Shown here one piece after another: positions 1 through 5,462 of a DNA stretch of 5,462 nucleotides. Positions within the stretch are counted from its first letter, which is position 1; the number at the start of each line of letters is the position of its first letter. The translations under genes were made by a program, and so were the position numbers. Source of the DNA: Actinomycetota bacterium. GTDB taxonomy: Bacteria > Actinomycetota > Actinomycetes > Mycobacteriales > Mycobacteriaceae. The stretch covers positions 1-5,462 of the forward strand of contig SYAB01000387.1 of NCBI GenBank assembly GCA_005787665.1, given 5' to 3'. Under the pieces are notes generated by a model. It was not told the DNA's origin, did not search any database, and was given only the letters and a program-made list of their open reading frames with translations.

Positions 1-602
1 ACCCCCGCGCTATCCAGTAGCCGTGCCGAGTCCTCGTAATCCAGCGGAGCGACCGGCACGTCACTCCAGCCCGCACTGGTGAACGCCGATTGGTGCGGTA
101 TCCGGCGCCCGGCCACGATGCGGACGTGAGGATGGGTCAGTCGACGGCCCACGGCACCGAGGACCTCCGCGCTGACGCTGTCCAACCAGTGGCTGTCGTC
201 GATGACCAGCAGCACCGGCTGGTTGCGGGTCGCCGCCTCCAACAGGTTCAGCAACGCTGCCACCACCGGTAACACCGCCACCACGGAATTCGGATCGCCG
301 CCGAGGACCGGGGCCAGCACCCCACGGTCCTGCTCGTCCAGGCCGGCTTGAAACGGCTTCAGCCCGTACACCACCTGATTCAGCCCGCCCAAGGCGAAGG
401 GTTGCTCGGCCTCCACACCCAGAACCCGCACCACCTGCCAGCCATCGGCCGTCGCGAGCGCGCACACCTGATCGATCAACGCCGTCTTGCCGACGCCGGG
501 TTCCCCGGACACCACCATTGCCCGATTGCCGTCCCCGGTCAGCACCCGGCTCAGCTGCGCAAGCTCGGCCTGTCGGCCGATCAGCTCGCTTCCCCGGGGC
601 AT
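1..602 (-). CDS. LuxR/MalT-type (LAL) ATPase transcriptional regulator, N-terminal part (partial)
   Basis: The minus strand is open from an ATG at 600-602 to the left edge, giving 200 residues of an unfinished protein. It starts MPRGSELIGRQAEL, the usual opening of the AAA-type ATPase module in large LuxR-family regulators. Walker A is GEPGVGKT at residues 33-40, and Walker B is VLLVIDD at 130-136, followed by SHWLD (137-141), a typical form in this family. Such proteins are normally about 900 residues, with a C-terminal LuxR helix-turn-helix that binds DNA; that part would lie outside the window, so DNA binding is inferred from the family. The ATG has no well-spaced Shine-Dalgarno sequence (AAGG sits only one base upstream), but the frame stays open upstream without a better match. 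It is transcribed divergently from esxBA, so it may control that promoter or itself. A signalling STAND ATPase without a LuxR domain is the main alternative. Confidence 0.85.
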   Translation of the reverse strand, partial: MPRGSELIGRQAELAQLSRVLTGDGNRAMVVSGEPGVGKTALIDQVCALATADGWQVVRVLGVEAEQPFALGGLNQVVYGLKPFQAGLDEQDRGVLAPVLGGDPNSVVAVLPVVAALLNLLEAATRNQPVLLVIDDSHWLDSVSAEVLGAVGRRLTHPHVRIVAGRRIPHQSAFTSAGWSDVPVAPLDYEDSARLLDSAG

Positions 603-715
603 GCCTTGATTATCGAGGCAAGTGGCCGAATTCGAGTAATTTCACCCATCCCTGCGGGGTGCTCCGGAGCTTAAACTCGCAACGAAACAAGCCATGATAG
701 CGAAGGAAGTGAAGC
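603..715. promoter_or_regulatory. Divergent intergenic region between the LuxR-type gene and esxB
   Basis: These 113 bp must carry the start signals of the minus-strand regulator and probably those of esxBA, because no other plus-strand gene precedes esxB here. Two perfect palindromes are visible: CGAATTCG at 627-634 and GCTCCGGAGC at 661-670. An imperfect dyad pairs CACCC (643-647) with GGGTG (657-661). Any of them could be an operator, but short GC-rich palindromes are common at this base composition. I could not find a convincing -35/-10 pair: TTAAAC (671-676) with CATGAT (693-698) has 16-bp spacing but poor matches, and would leave almost no leader. The role is inferred from position only. 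Confidence 0.4.
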
Positions 716-1021
716 ATGACAGGACCCATGCAGACCGATGCCGCCACACTCAGTGCGGAGGCCCAAAATTTCGACGGGATTGCCGGCGAACTCAAGGCAG
801 TGATCCAAGGGGTGGAGTCCACCGGAGCCGAATTGGCCGTGGTATGGCAGGGCCAAGCAGGAACAGCGGCCCAGCAGGCGTTGGTGCGCTTTCAGGCGGC
901 GGCGCGCGCTCAGGAAAGCCAGCTCATGGATATCTCCAGCAATATCTCGCAGGCCGGAATTCAGTACACCAGCGCCGACGATGAACAAGCCGGGTCGCTG
1001 TCCAGCCAGATGAACCTCTGA
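716..1021 (+). CDS. esxB: ESX-1 WXG100 secreted protein EsxB (CFP-10 family)
   Basis: This 101-aa protein is a CFP-10/EsxB-type WXG100 substrate, the partner that forms a tight helical-hairpin heterodimer with EsxA and carries the export signal. The WXG turn is WQG at residues 44-46, between two amphipathic helices. Near the C-terminus, YTSAD (84-88) fits the T7SS signal YxxxD/E, and the last residues, SSQMNL, resemble the SSQMGF tail of M. tuberculosis CFP-10, which is recognised by the EccCb1 ATPase. The N-terminal MQTDAATL resembles the start of mycobacterial EsxB proteins. The ATG at 716 is chosen because AAGGAAG (703-709) lies six bases upstream; Met5 (728) would have no such site. esxA follows after 34 bp, the normal bicistronic arrangement. 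Unusually, no PE/PPE pair precedes the gene. Confidence 0.95.
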   Translation: MTGPMQTDAATLSAEAQNFDGIAGELKAVIQGVESTGAELAVVWQGQAGTAAQQALVRFQAAARAQESQLMDISSNISQAGIQYTSADDEQAGSLSSQMNL

Positions 1022-1055
1022 TTCAACCCTAAAACTATAAAGAAGGAGCATCGCA

Positions 1056-1346
1056 ATGTCAGAGCAGACATGGAATTTCGCCGCAATCGAGGCCGGATCA
1101 AGCGCGATTCAGGGAGCCGTCGGTACGACCCAGCGCCTTCTCGACGAGGGCAACACATCACTGAAAAATCTGGCCGCCGCATGGGGCGGCAGTGGCGCGG
1201 AGGCCTATCAGGCCGTTCAGGCGCGCTGGGACGCCACCAGTGCCGAACTCAACACGAGTCTGCGGGAACTGGCGAACCGCATCAGTGAAGCCGGTGCCAA
1301 CATGCAGAGCACGGAACAGGGCGTCTCGGGGATGTTCGGCGGATAG
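1056..1346 (+). CDS. esxA: ESX-1 WXG100 secreted protein EsxA (ESAT-6 family)
   Basis: This 96-aa protein closely resembles ESAT-6/EsxA of M. tuberculosis and M. smegmatis. It has WNFAAIE near the N-terminus, LLDEG at 28-32, the WXG turn WGG at 43-45, then [17 protein letters not shown] and a SEAG segment. The C-terminus, GMFGG, keeps Met93-Phe94 and is one residue longer than the 95-aa M. tuberculosis protein. In the family, EsxA is exported as a 1:1 dimer with EsxB through the ESX-1 channel and is linked to membrane disruption in pathogens and DNA transfer in M. smegmatis; which role applies here cannot be read from sequence. The start is well supported by AGAAGGAG (1041-1048), seven bases before the ATG. 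Residue 2 is Ser where M. tuberculosis has Thr, and residue 5 is Thr where it has Gln. A terminator-like hairpin follows the stop. Confidence 0.96.
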   Translation: MSEQTWNFAAIEAGSSAIQGAVGTTQRLLDEGNTSLKNLAAAWGGSGAEAYQAVQARWDATSAELNTSLRELANRISEAGANMQSTEQGVSGMFGG

Positions 1347-1505
1347 CCGCCGCACATATGCATTTGGCGCAGGGCGAGATCCGCATCGCGGGTTCTCGCC
1401 TTGCGCTTTATACGTACGCTCGGTACAAATTCAACGGAAGTTGGTAACGTTGCTCGACGATGAACCGCCTCTGCGGCCGACGGGCCTAGTGGCGGCGCAG
1501 CACCG
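1347..1505 (+). other. esxA-eccD1 gap lacking espI
   Basis: This 159-bp spacer separates esxA from eccD1. In the canonical mycobacterial ESX-1 locus this place holds espI, a large Pro-rich ParA-like ATPase gene. I see no coding remnant: the only open frame across it is a shifted extension out of esxA with no ribosome-binding site. It contains the hairpin at 1367-1406. A separate eccD1 promoter may lie between the hairpin and 1505; weak -10-like matches are TATACG (1409-1414) and TAACGT (1445-1450), neither with a good -35 element. Confidence 0.6.
1367..1406 (+). terminator. Terminator-like hairpin after esxA
   Basis: The arms 1367-1379 (GCGCAGGGCGAGA) and 1394-1406 (TCTCGCCTTGCGC) pair over 13 bp with a single G-U pair and no bulge, around a 14-base loop. 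TTTAT follows directly. It begins 21 bp after the esxA stop. It fits an intrinsic terminator or attenuator with a short U tract, as is common in mycobacteria. It could end most esxBA transcripts, or protect their 3' end, while letting some transcription continue into eccD1. Confidence 0.7.
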
Positions 1506-3056
1506 ATGACATCGCTGATCGCGCCTGTTGCCGGGGCCGCCGCAGCGCGAAGAAACCCGGCGGCGGCTTCGGGTCAACCCGCGACCACCCGGGTGACGAT
1601 CCTCACCGGCCGGCGGCTGACTGATCTGGTGCTGCCGGCGACGGCGACCATGGACTCCTACCTCGACGACACCGTCGCCGCCCTCGCCGAGTTATCTGAT
1701 GACGCCCCCGCCGATGTGCTGGCTGGATTCGATTTCGCCGAACAGGGTGTGTGGGCCTTCGCCCGGCCCGGTGGCCCGCCACTGAAGGCCGACCAGTCAC
1801 TCGATGACGCCGGGGTGGTCGACGGATCACTACTCACCCTGGTGACGGTGAGCCACACCGAACGGTACCGGCCACTCGTCGAGGACGTCATCGACGCGAT
1901 CGCGGTCCTCGACGAGTCGCCGCAGTTCGACCGCAGCGCACTCAATCGTGCTGTGGCGCTGGGTATCCCGGTGATCCTGCTGGCACTGAGTGCGGTGGCG
2001 CTGCAGGCGTGGTGGAACACCGGGCGCAACCCGCTGTGGCCGGGGGCATTGGGCGTCCTGGGTGTGGTGCTGCTCGCGGGCAGCATGGCCGCGACGAGAA
2101 TCTACAAGAACGCCGGCCTGTCGGAGAGCCTTCTGGTGGCGGCGTTCCCGGTGACTGCAGTCGCTGCCGCACTGGCGGTGCCCTTGCCCGCCGGAAGCGA
2201 AGGCCTGGGCGCGCCGCAACTGGCCGGCGGCGCCGCGGCCGTGATGTTTCTGGCGTTGGTGACCCGTGGGGGTCCCCGCCGGCGGGCACAGGTAGCCACC
2301 TTCGTCGTCGTCACCGGGTTGGCCATCACCGCGGCCGCCATCGCGTTCGGCTACGGGTGGGAGCAGTCGGTACCGTCAGGGGCGATCCTGCTCGGCTTGT
2401 TCATCGTGACCACCGCCGCCAAACTGACCGTCCTGATCGCCCGGATCGCGCTACCACCGATTCCGGCACCGGGTGAGACCATCGAGATCGACGAATTGCT
2501 GGATCCCGTTGCTGGAGACAGCGATACCGGTAACCAGACACAGACCTGGAAGGCCATCATCGCTTCGGTGCCGCAGTCCGCGGTGCGGCTCACCGAGCGC
2601 AGCGAACTTGCCAAGCAATTGCTGATCGGGTTCGTGGTGGCCGGCACCCTGGTGATGGCCGTCGGTGCCGTCACGATGGTGGTGCGCGGGCACTTCTTCG
2701 TTCACAGCGTCGTGGTGGCGGGCCTGGTCGCGGTGACGTGCGCGTTCCGGTCGCGGCTATACGTCGAGCGGTGGTGCGCCTGGGCACTGCTTGCGGCCGC
2801 CGCCATCATCCCCCTGGGTGTGGTGGCACGACTCAGCCAGTGGTACCCGTACAGCGCGTGGTGGATGCTGGCCGCCTACCTCGGCGCGGCCGCCGTAGTG
2901 CTGGCCGTCATCGCCGCCACCGCCGGGATGGGCCGCATCTCGCCGGTCTCCAAACGGATTCTGGAGATCATCGACGGCCTCGTGATTGCGTCCATCATCC
3001 CGATGCTGCTGTGGATCGCCGGCATCTACGACACGCTCCGTAATATACGGTTCTGA
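1506..3056 (+). CDS. eccD1: ESX-1 T7SS inner-membrane channel component EccD1
   Basis: This 516-aa protein is an EccD, the polytopic subunit that as a dimer lines the T7SS inner-membrane pore together with EccB, EccC and EccE. Residues about 28-116 form the cytosolic ubiquitin-like domain (TRVTILTGRRLTDLVLP to SLLTLVTVS). Eleven hydrophobic segments follow, near 152-170, 176-197, 205-228, 236-254, 262-283, 291-314, 370-392, 397-415, 423-443, 450-472 and 488-507, with a cytosolic loop at about 318-365. This is the standard EccD plan, and the length is close to the 511 aa of M. tuberculosis EccD1. Strings such as YRPLVEDVIDAIAVLDESP, VRGHFFVHS and the terminal YDTLRNIRF mark it as the ESX-1 type. 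The ATG at 1506 has only a weak GGCGG upstream; Met49 would remove part of the ubiquitin-like fold. The next gene begins 25 bp downstream. Confidence 0.96.
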   Translation: MTSLIAPVAGAAAARRNPAAASGQPATTRVTILTGRRLTDLVLPATATMDSYLDDTVAALAELSDDAPADVLAGFDFAEQGVWAFARPGGPPLKADQSLDDAGVVDGSLLTLVTVSHTERYRPLVEDVIDAIAVLDESPQFDRSALNRAVALGIPVILLALSAVALQAWWNTGRNPLWPGALGVLGVVLLAGSMAATRIYKNAGLSESLLVAAFPVTAVAAALAVPLPAGSEGLGAPQLAGGAAAVMFLALVTRGGPRRRAQVATFVVVTGLAITAAAIAFGYGWEQSVPSGAILLGLFIVTTAAKLTVLIARIALPPIPAPGETIEIDELLDPVAGDSDTGNQTQTWKAIIASVPQSAVRLTERSELAKQLLIGFVVAGTLVMAVGAVTMVVRGHFFVHSVVVAGLVAVTCAFRSRLYVERWCAWALLAAAAIIPLGVVARLSQWYPYSAWWMLAAYLGAAAVVLAVIAATAGMGRISPVSKRILEIIDGLVIASIIPMLLWIAGIYDTLRNIRF

Positions 3057-3081
3057 GCCACCGGGTCATAGGGCGGACACG

Positions 3082-3597
3082 GTGAGCGGAACACCTGCGC
3101 GACACCGGCTGCCGGGGGAAATTCAGAGATGGTGGCCATCCGGTGCGCGCCGTCCACTGATCGGCGCGGGGATCGTTGCGGCGGTCATGGCCGCCGCTGT
3201 GGTTTTGGTCCGCAACGCGTCGAGCATCGACCCCCAACCTCCGCCCAATCAACCCGCGATGCCGCTGGCCGTACCGGCGGAGGCAGTGCCCGAGTTTTGC
3301 GCGACGCTCTATGAACTCCACGGCACCGATTGCGCGAAACTGCCCGTCGTTACCGCGCCGGGGGCACTGGGTCCGGCCAATGCGGGCGGCCCGGGCGGCG
3401 GCACCGACTGGGAGGCGGCCTACCCGGGGTCGAACGTATGGATTCCAGAAGACCAGATCACCGGCCGACTGTTCGTGCTGCTGCCCGATTCGACCGTGGC
3501 TCCGCCCGAGGGTGATCAGGAGATCGGCCGGTTGCCCGACGGCGCGGTCCTTTATTGGGATCCGACTCCCGACCCCGCTACTGCGGGGGGCCAGTGA
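3082..3597 (+). CDS. Single-pass membrane-anchored protein of unknown function in the ESX-1 operon
   Basis: I do not recognise this 171-aa protein. The GTG start at 3082 is chosen because AGGGCGG (3070-3076) is five bases upstream; the same frame has an earlier ATG at 2986, but that lies inside eccD1. A basic N-terminus (R7, R9, R16, R23, R24) precedes one hydrophobic helix at about 26-43. A Pro-rich stretch (50-65) and a region with two cysteines (C73, C84), Gly-rich residues 102-107, then LFVLLPDS and AVLYWDP follow. The positive-inside rule predicts a cytosolic N-terminus and about 125 residues outside the membrane, where C73 and C84 could form a disulfide. There is no lipobox, so it looks like a signal-anchored rather than a lipidated protein. 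It is 25 bp after eccD1 and 21 bp before espJ, suggesting co-transcription and a role near the ESX-1 channel. M. tuberculosis has no gene at this position. Confidence 0.8.
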   Translation: MSGTPARHRLPGEIQRWWPSGARRPLIGAGIVAAVMAAAVVLVRNASSIDPQPPPNQPAMPLAVPAEAVPEFCATLYELHGTDCAKLPVVTAPGALGPANAGGPGGGTDWEAAYPGSNVWIPEDQITGRLFVLLPDSTVAPPEGDQEIGRLPDGAVLYWDPTPDPATAGGQ

Positions 3598-3618
3598 CCT
3601 CATCGAAAGGGTTTTGTC

Positions 3619-4446
3619 GTGACTGAACAACTGTCCGTTGATGTTTCCGGACTCCACTCCGCAGCGGGTGTACTACGCGACCTCGAGGTGCCGCAACCTC
3701 CGGACCCGCTTGCGGTAACCGGAACGGATGCGATGTCCACGGCGATCAACGAGCTGCTGCCAACCATTGAGACACCGGTGATCGACGGATTGCCGGTCGC
3801 CGAGGCTGCATTGAAGAAAACTGCTTCGGATATGGCAACTGCCGCCGATATGTACGACGAGACCGACAGCGCATCCGCCGGTGACATAGCGGGGACGCTG
3901 TCCAACAGCGACGACACCACGGCGCAGACAAGTTCTGCCGCCGCAGAGTCCGCGGCGACTGACACGAGTGCCGACACCGATGCGGATGCCGACACCGAGA
4001 CGTCAGTCGGCAGTGCCTTCGAGCAGTTGTCCGGGCAGTTGTCCGAGCAACTGGATTCGCTCGCCGAAAAACTTCCGTCGGCCGAAGAGGCCGCACAGCT
4101 ACTCGGCCAGGCGGCGCCGATGATGGGATCGGCGACCCAGAGCCTTTCCGGGCAGGTGCAGGGGCTGATGTCGAAAGCACAAGCCGGCGGCCAGAATCCG
4201 GCCGCGCCAACCGTGCCGCCTGCGGCGGACACCACCGTCCAAGATGCCAAGACCGAAGAAGAAAAGAAGGCCGAAGAGGAAAAGAAGGCGGCTGACGCAG
4301 CGGCGGCAGGTGCTGCGCAGGAGGCTGCACCGCAGGCCGATGGCGCCGCGGCGGGCAGCACCGATGGGCTGCGCGTCCCGATCGCCGATACCGCCCCATC
4401 GGCGGAAACACTTTTACCGGGCAGCGCCCAAAGCGCTGTCGAGTAA
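3619..4446 (+). CDS. espJ: ESX-1 secretion-associated protein EspJ-like
   Basis: This 275-aa protein resembles M. tuberculosis EspJ (Rv3878, about 280 aa). Shared pieces include a LSVDVSGL start, [25 protein letters not shown] (55-59) and a helical stretch ending ADMYDETD. The first 90 residues could form a helical hairpin, and Y79-D83 (YDETD) fits the T7SS YxxxD signal, so it may be an ESX-1 substrate. The rest is low-complexity: an acidic Asp/Thr/Ala stretch (115-128), [11 protein letters not shown] (135-145), a tandem EEEKKA pair (213-224) and Ala-rich sequence. The second half is much less like EspJ and was assigned by position. GTG is the start, with GAAAGG (3605-3610) eight bases upstream. 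The gene follows the 171-aa protein by 21 bp and its last 33 bp overlap espK on the other strand. The molecular function of EspJ is not established. Confidence 0.85.
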   Translation: MTEQLSVDVSGLHSAAGVLRDLEVPQPPDPLAVTGTDAMSTAINELLPTIETPVIDGLPVAEAALKKTASDMATAADMYDETDSASAGDIAGTLSNSDDTTAQTSSAAAESAATDTSADTDADADTETSVGSAFEQLSGQLSEQLDSLAEKLPSAEEAAQLLGQAAPMMGSATQSLSGQVQGLMSKAQAGGQNPAAPTVPPAADTTVQDAKTEEEKKAEEEKKAADAAAAGAAQEAAPQADGAAAGSTDGLRVPIADTAPSAETLLPGSAQSAVE

Positions 4447-5462
4447 CCCACCGACGTGCCGCCAGTACAGCCAATCGGCGACGGCGGCGCGGCGCGCATC
4501 CGACTCGGCGGCGGTGTGCGCCGCGGCCAGGGCGATATCGCGTTCCAGCGCCGCATATGGGCCAAATGCCCTGAGGTGAAGGGTTTCTCGGCCCTCGGCA
4601 GAGCCGGTCAATGGCCGCAACACCTCCCACCACAGCGGCTGGAGTTGATCGGACAGCGCACCGGATTCGGCCGGGGCGGGCGGCAACAAGCCGAGTAACC
4701 CGTCATCGGCTGTCTCAGCCAGGACCGCCGCCGAGTCAGGGTCCACCACCTCCAGCCGCGACCGGCCTGTCATGACACCCGTCGCCGGGATGTCTTCGGG
4801 TTCAAGCACCACCTTGGCCGCACCGGGGTCGGATCTGCCGAACTGTTCGGCGGTGGCGATGACCGCCCGCAACTTCTTGTTGTGATGGGCAGCCCAGCCC
4901 TGCACTGCCATCGCCGGATAGGTAACCCAGCGCGCCCGTTCGACCGCCGGGATCTGCGCATCCGCGGTCACCAACTGCACGGGCTCAGGTAGTTGGACCC
5001 CGGCGGGGATAAAGGCCAGTCCGTAACTATTGGCCACCACGATCGCGCCGTCCGTGCTCACCGCGGTCATCCAGAAGAACCCGAATTCATCTGCGCCGTC
5101 GCTGTCCGTGGCGTTCAAGGCCGCTGAGACCCGGCGCGCCAGCGCCAGTGGATCGGCACCGCCGCGTTTGGCCGCCTCTGGTGCGGTGGCCGCCGCGATC
5201 GCGTCGCGTTCGGCCCGCGCCGCCGAGACCGGTATCGGTGGTGCCGCGGCGGCCGCGGCCGCGGGCCGATCAGGCATATCCGGTTCCTGCTGACGGCCCT
5301 TTTGCTTCCCTGCTCCGGCGGGCGCTTTCTGCCCCGGTGGCGACGAGGCTGGGCTAGTTCCCGCCGGCGCCGCCGATCCCTTACGTGAACCCGCCGCGGC
5401 CCCGCCGGCAGCGCCCGCGCCCATCGGCGCTCCCATCGGCGCGGCCGCCGATGGGTCCTCTG
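4414..5462 (-). CDS. espK: ESX-1 secretion-associated protein EspK, C-terminal part (partial)
   Basis: The minus strand is open from the right edge to a TAA at 4414-4416, giving the last 348 residues. M. tuberculosis EspK (Rv3879c) has about 729, so roughly the C-terminal half is present and the start lies outside; the ATG at 5434-5436 is internal, since the frame continues upstream without a stop. Residues 1-78 of the fragment are an Ala/Gly/Pro-rich linker ([12 protein letters not shown]). A helical segment and a conserved C-terminal domain follow, with [60 protein letters not shown] and a late [15 protein letters not shown], all EspK hallmarks. In mycobacteria EspK interacts with EspB and is implicated in its secretion; the domain probably mediates such contacts. 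It converges on espJ and shares 33 bp with it. Confidence 0.93.
   Translation of the reverse strand, partial: EDPSAAAPMGAPMGAGAAGGAAAGSRKGSAAPAGTSPASSPPGQKAPAGAGKQKGRQQEPDMPDRPAAAAAAAPPIPVSAARAERDAIAAATAPEAAKRGGADPLALARRVSAALNATDSDGADEFGFFWMTAVSTDGAIVVANSYGLAFIPAGVQLPEPVQLVTADAQIPAVERARWVTYPAMAVQGWAAHHNKKLRAVIATAEQFGRSDPGAAKVVLEPEDIPATGVMTGRSRLEVVDPDSAAVLAETADDGLLGLLPPAPAESGALSDQLQPLWWEVLRPLTGSAEGRETLHLRAFGPYAALERDIALAAAHTAAESDARRAAVADWLYWRHVGGLLDSALGAAR
4420..4440. terminator. Hairpin in the convergent espJ/espK overlap, possible bidirectional terminator
   Basis: CAGCGC (4422-4427) and GCGCTG (4433-4438) pair perfectly around a CCAAA loop. The outer pairs G4420-C4440 and G4421-T4439 extend the stem to 8 bp. 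It fills most of the 33-bp stretch in which the last codons of espJ and espK overlap. Neither strand has a U tract after it. Mycobacterial terminators often lack one, so a two-way terminator is plausible but unproven; the symmetry may partly reflect coding constraints. Confidence 0.35.

Noticed and set aside
61..465. A 134-residue minus-strand frame at the left edge
   Set aside because: It is a shifted frame of the LuxR-type regulator; the true frame carries the Walker motifs and runs off the edge.
671..698. TTAAAC/CATGAT as a sigma-A-type promoter for esxB
   Set aside because: The matches are poor and the start point would fall almost on the Shine-Dalgarno sequence; kept only as a note in the intergenic entry.
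716..728. Met5 of EsxB (728) as an alternative start
   Set aside because: The first ATG has AAGGAAG at six bases; the region before 728 has no comparable site.
1192..1509. A 105-residue plus-strand frame bridging esxA and eccD1 as a possible espI remnant
   Set aside because: Most of it lies inside esxA in another frame, there is no ribosome site, and the part beyond esxA passes through the hairpin with no similarity to EspI that I can see.
1603..2705. Several minus-strand frames opposite eccD1
   Set aside because: They are GC-driven shadows with biased composition, mutually overlapping and with no recognisable domain.
2986..3081. An in-frame ATG 96 bp upstream of the 171-aa protein, giving a 203-aa version
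   Set aside because: It overlaps the end of eccD1 by 71 bp, encodes a Cys/Ser/Pro stretch that mirrors eccD1 codons out of frame, and lacks a ribosome site, whereas GTG 3082 has AGGGCGG five bases upstream.
3600..4565. Long minus-strand open frames opposite espJ (321 and 295 residues)
   Set aside because: Their Ser/Ala- and Arg/Pro-rich translations are what high-GC antisense frames of an Ala/Asp-rich gene give; espJ and espK homology explains the region.

Overview
This window is a high-GC actinobacterial ESX-1 type VII secretion (T7SS) segment. It is almost certainly from a Mycobacterium or Mycolicibacterium relative. The two small WXG100 proteins, the 11-helix EccD channel, EspJ and EspK are all recognisable by sequence as ESX-1-type proteins, and their order (esxB, esxA, eccD1, espJ, then espK on the opposite strand) matches the right half of the M. 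tuberculosis RD1/ESX-1 locus. Assignments rest on remembered family sequences and visible motifs; no search was run.

Layout. On the minus strand, 1-602 is the N-terminal 200 residues of a large LuxR/MalT-type ATPase regulator that runs off the left edge. A 113-bp divergent intergenic region follows. On the plus strand come esxB (716-1021) and esxA (1056-1346), both with strong Shine-Dalgarno sequences. A 159-bp gap holds a strong terminator-like hairpin. Then come eccD1 (1506-3056), an unrecognised 171-aa single-pass membrane protein (3082-3597) and espJ (3619-4446), closely spaced like an operon. espK (minus strand, 4414 to beyond the right edge) converges on espJ and overlaps its 3' end by 33 bp.

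How the parts work together. EsxB and EsxA form the secreted helical-hairpin heterodimer, and EsxB carries the C-terminal YxxxD secretion signal. EccD1 is the polytopic core of the inner-membrane channel. EspJ and EspK are ESX-1-associated Esp proteins; EspK is reported to partner EspB. The ATPases, EccB, EccE and mycosin are outside the window, so completeness of the system cannot be judged.

Differences from the canonical locus. The PE35/PPE68 pair normally upstream of esxB is not here, and a divergent LuxR-type regulator occupies that place. espI, normally between esxA and eccD1, is absent. An extra small membrane protein lies between eccD1 and espJ. This is a rearranged or lineage-specific ESX-1 variant rather than a wholly new system. 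No RNA genes, insertion sequences or CRISPR arrays were seen.
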